The notes: generated from the sequence alone by a model not told the origin. Counted from the first letter of the stretch, positions 43,560-54,876 are shown. The stretch: 64,000 nucleotides of DNA from Heliocidaris erythrogramma (GCA_025617745.1 CM046863.1:16372875-16436874), one strand, 5' to 3'. A program made the numbers and translations.

Positions 43560-44714
43560 CTAGTGGAAGTTTTCCGGCCTGTTGTCAGCAAAGTGGACTT
43601 GACGACTAGGGTGTGTATACTGTAGGGGCTGCCTGTCGCCTCTTCTTGGCTGGGAGTATGGCTGGTTGTCATATCTGTCACTTGCCTCTCTATACCCATG
43701 TGAGTACCTATTCTGAAAACGTTCATCTGGTCGGCGATGATGTTGGTAGAGATGGGTTTGCTGTGGACTAGGAGATCTGCGACGATATTCCGGTCGTGGA
43801 CTAGGAGATCGAGATGGTTGACCCTGTCTGTGATGAGGTGGATATCCAGTTCGGGGGCTAGATGAGCGATGGTTTGGGCCATGCCTGTAGTCATCTTTTG
43901 AGGTATATCTTGGTTGAGGGCTTGGTGACCTATACCTGCTCGTACTCTGTCTATCAGATTGCCTGTGGTCATAGTGTTGGGAGTATCTTGAGTGAGGGCT
44001 GGGTGAACGAGGGCGGTAGTCGCTCGGGCTGGAGAATCTTCTTGGGTGTCTCGATTGCTCGTCCCCTGCCTTGCCTTGATCTTGTGTAAAGTTCAGTTTA
44101 TCAAATTTCCTTTCCAACTCATCCAATCGTTTGAGAAGTTGGATGTAAACCACATCTTGCTTATTTTCTGTTGATGCTACAGTGGCGCTTGGTGTAGGAG
44201 AGAGCTGTAGACTTGCTCTTTCCACTCGAAGGGCAATGTTCAGTGCTTCGGACAGAGTGGTTCCACCCATCTCGTGTATCTTTACTTGTAATTTCTGGTC
44301 GACTCCTGCGAGAAATCTTCTGAATGCTTCACCGTCCTTGGCTTCCGCATCGTATTTGGGGAAAGCCTCTCCAACCATAGTAATGATGGCTGATGCGTAA
44401 ACCTCCAGTGGCTCGTTTGGTAGCCGCTTTCGTGCTGTAATGCAGGATCTGAAGGTCTGCATGTACTGTGTCCTACCGAAGACTTGCGAAAGTTTGTCTT
44501 TGATTTTAGCAAAGTCTTTCTTGTCTGATTCAGGGAGACCTTCCCAGATGATAAAAGCTGGTTCAGATAGTCGTGCTGGCAAGAGTATGTGTCTTTGTTC
44601 AGCGGCAGCAGGAATAAATTCAGTTGCTAATTCGAAACGTTTTATCCACTGGTGAAAGTCTTTACCTTCTTTACCGGAGAAAATCTCAGGTAAGTCCATT
44701 CTGAACGTACTCAT
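43560..44714 (-). pseudogene. Gypsy 2 gag
   Basis: Part of the fossil element. A 384-residue frame with a capsid-like N-terminal half (WIKRFELATEF, then LSQVFGRTQYMQTF) and a tail of Arg/Ser/Pro/Tyr repeats. No zinc knuckle was seen, so the basic tail may bind RNA instead. Confidence 0.85.
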
Positions 44715-45292
44715 TGCAAATGAACTAAGTAAACTGTTCCTGACTGTTATAAATTGACTGCAGAATTCACAACATTAACAGTAGATTATTGCAGTTTTAA
44801 ACCTCTCAAGATGTAGGGAGAATTAACAAACAGATGTCTTGAAAAATGAGGTAAGTTGTCACTATAACCTCCAATAATACCTCTAATAGTACAAATTATT
44901 GGAAAATGAAGTAGGATGTTGCTGCCTTCTAATAAGAAGCAATGTATTACTGACTACTAACTGAAGAAGGATGACATCAACTTCGAAGACATGCAATAGG
45001 TAAATCTTGAAAATTGTTGCATCGAGTGCTTAAAAGAACAACGAAAATCAGCCAAGATGAACACGCCAAATCATGTAAATTGAAGAAGGGTGTTGATCTT
45101 GAATCATGCTTGCAGCTAGATGACAGTAATTACTCACTCAAATAGATGAAGGGAGAATTAACTTAATGCTTACCAAGCTGGTCAAGAAGAAGGGAGATTC
45201 ACAAGAAGTAGGGAGATTCACAAGAAGTAGGGAGATTCACAATTTCTGTCTGTAAAACAATCCTTTTTGCAAACTTGTCTGTAGAGTTGGAG

Positions 45293-45306
45293 CACCGCTG
45301 CCACCA
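45293..45306 (-). promoter_or_regulatory. Primer binding site of Gypsy 2 (tRNA-Leu type)
   Basis: The minus strand reads TGGTGGCAGCGGTG two bases inside the 5' LTR. It is complementary to CACCGCTGCCACCA, which I recall as the 3' end of animal tRNA-Leu(AAG/TAG). Confidence 0.65.
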
Positions 45307-45308
45307 GT

Positions 45309-45779
45309 TGTAGGGCTCACTATAGCTACATGTGGGTAATTTCTCCAAGACAGCACAAGTACAAAAAACAGGTCTTACTCAGTTGAAGTCTTGTTCTCCT
45401 CTGCACTGGGTGTGGCCCAGCCCTGATTTATTATTCATCATTCATTCCTCAATAAACCAATCAACAAGTGAGGTTACTTACTATTCATTACTAAATCAAC
45501 CAATCAACAAGTGAGGTGAAGCAGAGTTTGAAAGGAATTCTATAACAAAGAAAGGGAACAACTTGAGAATGTAAAGCAATGAAGGAGGAATGATGATAAC
45601 AAAAGCAAGAGGGTGGAATGTTAATATGAGCAATTCTGAGAGGCTACAAGTATGTATGGTACAAGTGGAACTTAAGGTTACATGAGGTGAACATTGGCTT
45701 TTTAAAAAATAAACAGAGTAAAGATCATTAACCTTGATCACAACAGAATCTAATAACATGTACAAAATAGTTCTCCACA
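45309..45779 (-). repeat. 5' LTR of Gypsy 2
   Basis: 471 bp, nearly identical to 38068-38545, ending directly at target copy ATAG. Confidence 0.9.
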
Positions 45780-45783
45780 ATAG

Positions 45784-46771
45784 GTAAAATAGAAAAAAGG
45801 TTGGTCTATTTGCTGATGATACTATTTGCTTTTTGGATGGTGAAATGGACTCTTTTGTTAATTTATTTGAATTGTTAAAATATTTTGAAAGCTTTTCAGG
45901 ATGTCGAGTAAATACGTCAAAATCTGAGGCCATATATATTGGAAGTTTAAAGAATAGTGAAGAAAAACCTTTTGAAGACAAAGGACTTAATTGGAGAAGT
46001 AATACCTTTAAAGCACTGGGAGTTACGTTTTCTTTGCAGACCAAGTGTTTGTATGAACTTAATTATCCCATGAAATTGAAAAAAGATAGAACAAGTTATG
46101 AATTGCTGGAGACAGAGGAGTTTATCTTTAATTGGAAAGATAGCAGTTGTTAAATCTCTTTTATTGCCCCAGCTATTGTATTTGTTCTCAGTCTTATGTA
46201 TAGATGTCCCTAACTCCTTAAAAAAAAAAGCTGAACGGGTTGCTTTATAAATTTATCTGGAATAATGGTAATGATAGGGTGAAAAGAGTCTTACTCTGTA
46301 ATTTGTATGCAGAAGGTGGCCTTAAAATGATTGATCCAAGCACTTTTGCAAAATCACAGAAAATGGTTTGGGTAAAAAATATTTTGAATGATAACTATGT
46401 GAGTACTTGGAAATGTATAGAAATAGAAATGTGTAGATTGTTTCATAATGACCCAGATATACTTTGGAAAGCCGAAGCTCCTCTGAGTGTACTGAAGAAA
46501 TTGAAAAATTGTCAGTTGATTGAAACTTTGAAAGTCTGGTACGAATATAGATCTTTAGTTATGAAAGAATTGAATTTACATAATTACCACAATCAGGACT
46601 ATATTTGGTATAACAAGAATGTGAGTTTAAGGCATAGACCTTATTTTTATTATCATGCTTGGTATGAAAGAGGGATTGTATATGTCTCTCATTTGTATGG
46701 AGGTTGTAATATGGTGAAAACCTTTGAAGACCTGGTAATAGAATTTGATATTCCTATAACTGACCGTCGCA
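45784..46771 (+). pseudogene. LINE ORF2, RT active site and thumb after Gypsy 2
   Basis: It resumes the LINE frame at the Gypsy target site and gives GLFADDTICFLDG, the RT catalytic FADD box, then GCRVNTSKSEAIYIG and ALGVTFSLQT. A run of A near 45792 and others near 46080 and 46220 coincide with frame changes. The C-terminal connector follows (YKFIWNNGNDRVKRVLLCNL, GGLKMIDP), as in L1/Tx1 ORF2. It is interrupted at 46772 by another element. Confidence 0.8.
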
Positions 46772-47832
46772 CTCTCTAAATTTGAAAGTCTTATATTTAA
46801 ATCTTAAAGACTTACTTTTGAATCTAACAGAGACTGATATTAGTGACGAAACCTTTGGGATTTAAAATAAGTCTTTATGAAGACTTAAAATTTGAAAACC
46901 ACAAAAGACTTAAAACATAAGTCTTTTAGATTTAAAATTTAAATCTTTTCAGTTTTACCTTTAAATCTTTTTAAGGTTTATTAACAGATAAATCTTTTGG
47001 AGATTTAAATTTTCAGAGGAAGTGGGACTGGAGAAAAACCACAACATAGACTCAAAATGTGCAATTTATTCCGGCAAACATTAATTTATTTGAGTGCAGC
47101 TCCATAACAAACACATTAAATGACATTCAAACATAATATCATAATAATTGCAAGTGTCAAATGCAGAAATAGAGACCGGCCTCATTAAGGTGTATGGTTC
47201 ATCCCAACGAAAAGTGTATACACGGCAATGTCGATCCGACTTATCTGAAAAACAGTAATCACACTATGAACATGGCGAACAAAGAAGCGGACAAAATATA
47301 CAGCTCCTCATTGTACCTTCCACAATTGCCCTGGTAGACAAAAGAACATCCCTTCATTGCTATTATGTAAAAATATGTAGAACAGGTGTCACATGCATAT
47401 TCACCTGTTCTGCTTATTTTACATAATAGTAATGAAGGGATGTTCTTTTGTCTACCAGAGCAATTGTAGAGGGTACAATGAGGAGCTGTATATTTTGTCC
47501 GCTCTCTTTGTCATCGTGTTCATAGTGTCATCGTGTTCATAGTGTCATCTGGCTCTCACTTTTGTGTTGCAGTTATGTGCAAGATTCACACAACCGCAAA
47601 AAGAAAGATGTCGTCGATCGCGCGCTTGGCTTGAATGTTCGATCACGTGTTGCATCATCGTAAATCTGACTGGCTTAAATTTTAAATCTCCTTAAAAGAT
47701 TTAAACAGGAGATTTTTTTCGCGGTCTCGAGAGAAAAATTTAATCAAAGAACGTGGAAAATAAGTCTTAAAGACTTAGATTATTGTAAGTCTCAATTAAG
47801 ATTTAAATTTTAAGTCTTTCAAATTTAGAGAG
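46772..47832. mobile_element. 1.06-kb TIR element with internal long hairpin, nested in the LINE
   Basis: CTCTCTAAATTTGAAAGTCT at the left is mirrored by GACTTTCAAATTTAGAGAG at the right. Several degenerate AAGTCTTTA/TTTAAATCTT motifs are repeated near both ends. The centre is a 270-bp inverted repeat (47261-47529). No transposase is seen, and the target duplication is unclear (at most CA or GCA). Confidence 0.75.
47261..47529. repeat. Long hairpin with about 125-bp arms
   Basis: ACACTATGAACATGGCGAAC to GTAGAACAGGTG pairs with CACCTGTTCTGC to TTCATAGTGT, leaving a loop of about 13 bases. Only a small number of mismatches interrupt the stem. A transcript would form a long double-stranded RNA. 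Confidence 0.85.
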
Positions 47833-48289
47833 CAAGTATGATTCCCTGATGAATGCTATATATTTAGATTGGTTTATTGATCACCAAGATGTTGACGAAA
47901 ATATTTTTGATAGGATTGTTTCAGAGTTGCTTGGGAAAGTGAAAGTACCCAAGTATGCTTATTATGTATTCCGCAACAAAGATCATTCCACACATGTCAA
48001 AGTTGGTAATAAGTGGGAAGATTGGCTTGGGTTGGACAGAAATGAAATTGAATGGTCTTCTATACATACAAATAATTTTAGGTGTACTATAGAAACTCAG
48101 TTAAGGTCCTTTTATTTTAAAGTTTTTCATAATACCATAGCCTTGAACTCATTTTTGTATAAAATTGGAAGAAGAGACAGTCCATTGTGCTATTTTTGTC
48201 AGGAGCTTCCTGAAACTTTGATCCATATCTTTTGTAATTGCACAGTAGTTCCTCCAATGTGGAAAAAACTTTCTGAATATATATATTGA
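47833..48289 (+). pseudogene. LINE ORF2 C-terminal end
   Basis: The frame resumes (KYDSLMNAIYLDWFIDHQDV) and ends with TQLRSFYFKVFHNTIALNSF and a zinc-knuckle-like C-X2-C...H-X4-C run (CYFCQELPETLIHIFCNC), the hallmark C-terminus of L1/Tx1 ORF2. The stop follows at 48287-48289. Confidence 0.8.
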
Positions 48290-48901
48290 TCGAATGACAA
48301 AGGAGACAACACTGTACACTGACTTTGCTTATATATTTGGTATCGATATTGGAGGAAAACATGATTTATGTATTAGTTTCTTATTCCTGTGCCTCAAGTT
48401 TTATATTATTCACTGTAAATATCAGGAGGTAGAATTGGATTTTCATAGTTTCCTTTCTTTTGTAAAATTAAAACAAAAAATTGAATACAGAATAGCAGAA
48501 AAGAAAGGTAAATTGAACTCCCATTTTAAGAAATGGTCTCTTTCATTTTTGTAGAAATTTATCCCCTCCCCCCTTATTGTCAAGAACATGTAAACATCTT
48601 ATCTGGTAATTACGGTTTTCTTCCTTGTTTAGTAATTAGTGGAGCCTCACTTTGATGACATAAGCTTCAGTTAAATATTCCTTATAGTTGTCTCTCTATA
48701 TCCTTTATGTTCATTAGGACGAGGCTTCACTATTTTAAAGAGTTGGGGCATTGGCATTATGTTGTGATGTGTAGTGTTGTGCTGTGCTGTGTTGTTTTGT
48801 ATTTTTCTGTATTCACGCATACTTTTTGATATAACATGTATTGTAAATATATTATGTAGTTAAGTTTGTTTTGTTTTCAATAAAAACAAAAATACAAACA
48901 A
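48290..48901 (+). other. LINE 3' UTR and A-rich tail
   Basis: Untranslated sequence with a possible extension of coding-like frame to about 48554. It closes with CAATAAAAACAAAAATACAA just before the target copy. Confidence 0.7.
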
Positions 48902-48918
48902 AAAAGAGTTTAGAAAAC
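48902..48918 (+). repeat. Target-site duplication of the LINE, right copy
   Basis: AAAAGAGTTTAGAAAAC, identical to 33593-33609. Confidence 0.85.
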
Positions 48919-49027
48919 CGGTTTAGACCAGAATTGAAGCTAGACGGTCAATGAACTTTCTGTTGATACAAATTAAATAACAATTTTGCCAAAAATTCAA
49001 TGAGTGACAGATTGAGGTCACTACAAG

Positions 49028-49318
49028 TTTTTAATAAATCATAACAATAATTATGTAAAATTCTAATGTAAGTAGCATTCTAAGTATGACAATGAATTGT
49101 GCATATATAAAGATGAAAGCTGATATTTTACCGGAATTAAGACGCCTTTTTATCCTATCGCGCAACCCTGTTTCAGTGGCAAGAAGCGCACGCTGACGGA
49201 ACAACCAAGGGTCCTTCGCCCGTGATCTCCGGCAGACCTCGGGTTGCTTGCCCGGTGGGTTGTGTATGGCAGAATTTTTTTCTGACTTGGACGATGCAAA
49301 TTTCATTGTGCTTGTAAA
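49028..49318. repeat. 290-bp dispersed repeat (copy 2)
   Basis: Same orientation and content as 10508-10797. It differs by a few substitutions and small indels. The G+C-rich core (GGAACAACCAAGGGTCCTTC, GTGATCTCCGGCAGACCTCG) is the best conserved part. Confidence 0.7.
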
Positions 49319-49929
49319 AATAATTTGTTATGATGGTATTATTATGACCCATGTCTCCTACTATTTCTTAACACACTTGGGCAAACCCACAAAATAGGGG
49401 CCGGATTTTGTCCAAGCTATTATAAGGCCAACCAATAACAACATTCAACAGGCAGGTCCACTATGTCTAACAACAGTAATATTATTAACTAGAACTGCAA
49501 TCGTATCAGAACGATGTGCATGCATTGACGTCTGTATTTTGAATTTCCTTGAACAGTAAAATAAAGAGCATCTCTTAAACTATCTATATCAATTTGTTTG
49601 AAGTCTGTAGCATCTAGAATAGATAGAATAGAATAGGCAAAATCGAACAAAAGGCACGAAAAACGGACAAAATGGTACCTGGATGGTCATGCATGAGTGA
49701 TTTCGGAAAATGAAGAGTTCAGTGCATTACATGGCATGCCAAGGAACATGCGTACCAAATTTGAATTGAAATGGACAAGGGGAAAGGACCTAGACAGTGA
49801 TCACAAGCACTGCATGCAAAACAAATGGACCACAATGGAAATCTGGCTCCTATAGCCCGCCATAGTTCCATCCATAGTGGCATCTGTGCAGGATATAAAA
49901 TTGCGTTTAAAAAGAAGCGCTTGATAGAT
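49319..49929. other. No gene seen
   Basis: Mixed intergenic sequence without supported exon or repeat structure. Confidence 0.4.
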
Positions 49930-50110
49930 TTTGAAAATCTGGCTTCGAGAGTCTCTTCATTTTGCCTCGTTTGTGGCGCGTTCATTGAACTTCTCGCTGG
50001 GAACGCGTCCATTCGAGATAACCAGGGGGGGGGGGGGGCTTGTCTCGAAAGGGTGTGCCCGTTCCCGCTCCCATCCCGCTCCTGCAACCCACCCATTCGA
50101 GACAAGCCGG
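49930..50110. repeat. Dispersed foldback repeat with CGAGACAAGCC ends (copy 2, inverted)
   Basis: Reverse-complement copy of 9740-9935, including CGTTCATTGAACTTCTCGCT, a G run, GGCTTGTCTCGAAAGGGTGT and CCCATTCGAGACAAGCC. Confidence 0.65.
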
Positions 50111-50261
50111 TGTAACATGAGTATTATGCATTGATATGCATACAATCATTATATTTAATGAGCTTAAAATTCAATAAATATCCTAAGATTATTGTAATTG
50201 TTGATTCTAACAGCTCGATGTATGTGTTAGAAATCTGAAGCCATTGCATATTTTTTTTGGA

Positions 50262-51463
50262 GTACCACCCCTAGGATAACCACCCTCTAGGACAACTACC
50301 CTCTAGGACAACCGCCCTCTATATAGCAAGACTACCCCCGGGAAAATTACCCATTAAGATGATTACATCCCCCCCCCCCCCCCCCCCCCCCCTCTATGGC
50401 AACCACCATCTAGGACAAGTACCCCTATACAACTACCCCTAGGACAACCACTATCTAGGACAAGTACCCCCGGACAACTATCCCAAGACAACTACCCCCT
50501 ACTGAACAACCCTCCAATCCCCCCCCCCCCCCCCCCCCCCCCAATTACCCTGGGGTAGTTGTCCGGGGATAGTTGTCCTACACTGTAAAAAAAAATAATG
50601 TGCTCATTAGTACTTTTTACTTATTTTCCCCATATAGAATGTACTACAAACATTAGTTTTGCCACTTATTCACTCGATTTAGGTCTTACTAACTCGAACT
50701 TTCAATTTAGTATACGTGAAAATTTAAGGTTCAAGTAATTTCAATTTGCATCAATTTAGTAATGTTAACTCAAAATAAGAAGTTATACGTATTACTCAAA
50801 CAATTTATGTTGATTGTACTTATCTTTTTTTTTAAAGTAAAGACTGATGCAGTGCGTAATATAAGTATTAACATAATTCATGAATATTCATTAAGACCAA
50901 ATTAAAAAAAATAAAAATAAAACAATTCTTTTTTTTGTGGCTGAATGAAGATTTAAGGAGTTTAAAATATTTCCTAATTTATTTGAGCAAATATAAAAAG
51001 ATAAGACAATTTTTAATTGTCACCCAATTCAAAAACAAATCAAAACTTGATATTTCAGGAAAACGGTCAACCAACTTTCTTTTTAAGATGCTATACGATC
51101 AAGTATAATACTTGATCGTATAGCATCTTAAAAAGAAAATTGGTTGAAAATTATATAGAATAGGAATCATTTCAGTAGTTGCCAAATTAAAGCGTGTATT
51201 TCTTTACCGTGTAGAGGCAGGTTGTCCTAGGCTCGGGGTAGTTGTCTGGGGGCGGGGGTACTTATCCGGGGTATACTTGTCCTAGAGGGTGATTGCCGTA
51301 GGGGGTAGTTAGCTGGGGGTAATCATCCTAGAGGGTAATTGTCCGGGGGTAGTCGTCCTAGGGGGTGGTAGCCCTAGGGGGTAGTTGTCCTAGAGGGTGG
51401 TTATCCTAGGGGTGGTTATCCGGGGGTGGTTGTCCAGGGGGTAGGACCGGGTGTACGGATACG
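50262..51463. mobile_element. TU-like foldback element, second copy
   Basis: The left arm (50262-50560) is made of ACCACCCTCTAGGACAACTA-type units. The right arm (about 51215-51463) is made of GGGTAGTTGTCCTAGAGGG-type units, giving inverted minisatellite arms as in 1485-2813. The right end (GTAGGACC...CGGATACG) resembles the left end of the first element. Homopolymer C runs of around 20 bases lie in the left arm. The interior (about 50577-51215) starts CTACACTGTAAA and ends TTTACCGTGTAG, possibly a separate insert. Confidence 0.6.
51069..51146. repeat. Hairpin with about 35-bp arms inside the second TU-like element
   Basis: CAACCAACTTTCTTTTTAAG through ACTTGATCG is mirrored by its reverse complement with one mismatch and almost no loop (AAGTATAATACTT centre). 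Confidence 0.85.
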
Positions 51464-52434
51464 GTGGTCCTTACGAATAGCTAACGGATCCCCTAAAATT
51501 AACGCTGATACATTTGTGACTCACAGGCAAATAATTCCGCTCTTGTAATTCCTGCCCCAAAAGTCTGTTAACAGACCTGACGAAAATGAAAAGTCACATC
51601 TGGAATTACTCGTGTTTTGCGACTTTCTTAGGCTTCTTACGGAAAGTTTTTACATCGGCGGGCCCTCGGCGGCGCCGATTGATTCGGCGCGCCTGCGGCC
51701 CGGCTTTGTTCTCAACACGCCGACTGAGCGATGCGGCGGAAGTTCTATTTATCTCGTTTAGCAGGTGGATCGCCGTAAATAGCCCGCACTGACATTGTTG
51801 GATAGTTTTTGAGATCGCGGTTGTTGAATACCCCCCTCTAGTGTTTGGTTTATGCATATGCTAGAGCCAAATTAATACATGAAAAATACGGCGAACAGCG
51901 ACGACTTTGAATGCATGTTAACTGGTATATTTATTATTTTACTTCTGTTAAATATCTAGTACTAGTGTTTATGGTTACAGTTATGCTATTAAAAGATGCC
52001 GACATCTTAATTGTTCAAAAGGAGGCAGTGCAACACTCATGAAAAGAAAATAATATAATTATACAGTATGTCGAGTAATTCCCTGCTTTAAAAGAGTTAT
52101 TTAAAATTAAATGAAATCACTAATACAACAGCCATGAGTTCTTTCTTCTTCTTAACTATTTTATGTTTCTTCTTTCTATTTACCATAAAATATTACGAAC
52201 AAAAAGAGGGTGAATGTATTTTTCGTTTGGTGGTATTCCCTCGGATTACTTATCTAAATTTATGACCAAATATTTACTATTCTGCCTTGATGCTGATATA
52301 TTTTTGTAAAATATTAATGTAATCGTTGGCCATGTACAGCGCGTTCGTTTGATTGTGTATTAAAGTTTTATACTGCTCATGACGCTTTCGCATTATGGCG
52401 GAGATATTATTGTTATTGACGGCTTAATCTATGC
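51464..52434. other. No gene; G+C-rich island at 51640-51790
   Basis: A fragment of the GGTCCTTACGAATAG repeat family lies at 51466-51493. A G+C- and CpG-rich island (GGCGGGCCCTCGGCGGCGCC, CGGCGCGCCTGCGGCCCGGC) at about 51640-51790 could be a promoter or first exon. Frames are open on both strands (for example minus 51606-51857), but none carries a recognisable domain. Confidence 0.4.
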
Positions 52435-52610
52435 CTGGGGTGTTTCATAATAAAAGCTGTTCGTAAAGTTACAAATGACTTTACGAACAACTGGAATATG
52501 TTCTTGGGTGCTATACTAATCAGATTCTCAATCATTTAGTACAAAAACTGACCACCAATCGTGCGTAAAGTCGTGCGTAACTTACGAACTGCTTTATGAA
52601 ATACCCCCAG
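52435..52610. mobile_element. MITE with CTGGGG(G)TNTTTCATAA ends
   Basis: CTGGGGTGTTTCATAATAAA at the left mirrors CTTTATGAAATACCCCCAG at the right. TTCGTAAAGTT and ACTTTACGAAC subterminal motifs are repeated. It is 176 bp and non-coding. Confidence 0.75.
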
Positions 52611-54631
52611 ATGAAGTTGAATTTTACTATTTAGATATTTATCTATTCTAATTATGAAAAATTTGATCTAATCCAATCAAGTTTAACGTTTACAGTAGCT
52701 TATAAGAACATTTGTTTGTGTTTGATAACAAATGTTATTCGTTTCAGTGGCATATCTACGGGAGGAGGGGGGGGGGGGGTGGCACGTGCCCCAACCGCGC
52801 CTTTTTTGTGTACACAACTGTTTAGCCATATCGCGGAAAAATTTGTTCCATTGCCCATGCTGAAATATTGAAGACAGAAATACATAAAAAGAGAGAAGAG
52901 GATAGATTAAGGGGAAACAAAAGAACTATACAATGTTTTAGGAAAGAGAAGAGTACAGAAAACAGGGAAAACAAAGAAATGTACGAAAAGGGAGAAGAGG
53001 AAGCTTAAAAAAAGTTCCTTTCCCCGTATTAAAAGCGCGAAAGCTAAGACGTTTTAGCAAGTTTGAGATATGCGGCCTGAGAAAATCGAAGAGACCAGCC
53101 CACTTTTACACCATTTATTTTACTCATTACTACATGAATAAACATAAATCCTTACTGATTCGAATGATTGTACATTTGACATAGTGGTTTGCTTTGTTTT
53201 ACTTTGAAATGATAACGATTTGGGGTAGAAAAACAGTTTCAAAACCTCTTGAACTCGAATCGAAAAGCGCACATAGCAACGCTCAGGCTCACTGCCGAGA
53301 ACCGCCCAATCAAAATAGGCTAGTTGTGCACGCACGCTCTATCATTTCCATATGAATTACGTGTACCCTCGATCTCTGCCTTATTTGCATAGTTTATGCA
53401 AATTAGATCGATCGACCACTTCGCCTCGCGGGCCGGGTTCCTTTTCTCCAGCTTTGCCACCGGATTGATTTTCATATAGAAACTTTTTTTCATTTTTTAA
53501 TATATTTTCCACGAAAGTTTATTTTATCATTGATCGGATTTTTTTTTTTGACGGGTTGGAGCTGACAGAGTAAAGTTTGAGCAAATGAAAGTAGTAGTAG
53601 GTCGAGGCCTACTGTATTCGTAATTACACTTTCAACTTTGAACTCCTGAAGTGATCCGCGCGTGCAATGGAATCATGCAGCTGTTTTTTTTTATCGCGGG
53701 AAGGAGTCATGAGGCAAAAAAAAATCAAATGCATAATGAAGTATAGATGAAAATCTTTTGAGGGCATTTCTTCTACTTTTTTTCTTTTACATTCATAGGT
53801 TTATTATGGAGTTCACAATTTCTCATCATCAGCATCACACAAACTTTCATTATTGCTTCGTCTGCTGAATTGTTTTTCTGTATTAAAAAAGTAACATTAT
53901 TCACATTTTATTGAACTCAATATATTCAGTCAAGCGACATTAATTACGAACGATAAACTGAGCGCAGCTTAGGTTCTAACGGTTTCAAAAGCATGAATAG
54001 ATTTCCTGTCTTTTCATTGCAGATGAGAACAAAGAAAATACGAAGTAGTTCAGCTAATCCCCGATTTTGTCAATGGAGCTCCAATTCGGGCATTTTACAC
54101 GTTGAATAGTGTTCTACAAATTGTCGCTACACATCCATTTCCGGGGGGGGGGGGGGGCAATGCCATGACAAGGTGCGCACCATGCCTGTACACAAAAACA
54201 CATTAAAAGGGGTTTTTTTTTCTTTTCAATACCCGGCGATGAACGTGCCCATCATGATGATATAATAATACAGTGAAATGGGTATAAAAAATGCTAAAAT
54301 CAGGGGGGGGGGGGGGGGGGTTATACTTTTCACAGCCTGACATTATCCCCCTTCATGTTTAGGGTGGTGAACACATTACACAATACTTGTTTCGGGTATT
54401 CTGAGTTCGAAAGTTGATTACTTTTCAGGGCCCATTTTGTAAATTCCTGTATGGGCATGGTGTCCATGTTGTAATGACATTGCTCCCCCCCCCCCCCCCC
54501 CCGTTTTGGGAAAGTCATATAACTCAGCAAAAGGCATCTAACAAAATATATGCATCTTCGATTACTTGCTTTTCCAAAGGCGGATCGGAGTTGGTGGTTA
54601 TAAAAAAGAATAATCCCGAATATATAAATAA

Positions 54632-54638
<7 letters not shown>
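52611..54638. other. No gene; G runs
   Basis: Intergenic sequence with G or C runs at about 52767-52780, 54142-54157, 54303-54320 and 54485-54502. No exon or RNA gene is supported. Confidence 0.4.
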
Positions 54639-54683
<45 letters not shown>

Positions 54684-54838
54684 GACTAATGGGTACATTA
54701 GGAGGACAGTTTTTGTTCTTTTTCTTTGTTCAACTGTCGACCTAATGTACCAACTGTCTACCTAATGTAGGGGTCGCTATTATGACGGAATAAACTGCAT
54801 TGTTAGGTGTCGACTTAATGTACCCGTTAGTCAAATAT

Positions 54839-54872
<34 letters not shown>
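54639..54872. repeat. MITE in a (TA)n microsatellite
   Basis: (TA)n tracts at about 54639-54680 and 54841-54872 flank a 149-bp insert (54684-54832). Its ends are GACTAATGGGTACATTA and TAATGTACCCGTTAGTC, an inverted repeat with one mismatch. CTAATGTACCAACTGTC-type motifs are repeated inside. Confidence 0.75.

Positions 54873-54876
<4 letters not shown>

Larger units (their letters stand above)
38068..45779 (-). mobile_element. Gypsy-type LTR retrotransposon 2, nested in the LINE
   Basis: A 7.7-kb element on the minus strand, opposite to the LINE, between 4-bp duplications ATAG (38064-38067 and 45780-45783). LTRs at 38068-38545 and 45309-45779 start TGTAGGG and end CCACA. Their difference is about one substitution plus three small length changes in 470 bp, so the insertion is very recent. 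Parts: tRNA-Leu-type primer site, gag with an Arg/Ser/Pro/Tyr-rich tail, protease, RT, RNase H, integrase. It looks nearly whole. The coding is spread over three frames, which could reflect programmed frame changes or about two breaks. Confidence 0.92.
33610..48901 (+). mobile_element. Near full-length L1/Tx1-type LINE with nested insertions
   Basis: Exact 17-bp target duplications flank the unit, and the right end is A-rich (AATAAAAACAAAAATACAAAC), which shows target-primed reverse transcription. Net of insertions the element is about 5.5 kb: 5' UTR, ORF1 with coiled coil and L1-type RNA-binding domain, ORF2 with APE-like endonuclease, reverse transcriptase and C-terminal zinc-knuckle region, and 3' UTR. 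It has been interrupted by a foldback element (34896-35861) between the ORFs, a Gypsy element (38068-45779) within RT, and a 1.06-kb element (46772-47832) in the ORF2 C-terminal part. Both ORFs also contain frameshifts, so it is dead. Confidence 0.85.

Noticed and set aside
45496-46044. 182-codon minus-strand ORF
   Set aside because: It is the antisense shadow of the LTR edge and LINE reverse transcriptase.
9740-50110. Segmental duplication linking 9.7-10.8 kb and 49.0-50.1 kb
   Set aside because: The two repeat families occur in both places, but in different order and with one inverted, so independent dispersed copies are simpler.
51606-51857. Minus-strand ORF in the G+C-rich island as a conserved gene
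   Set aside because: All frames are fairly open because of composition, and no family motif or splice framing could be defended.
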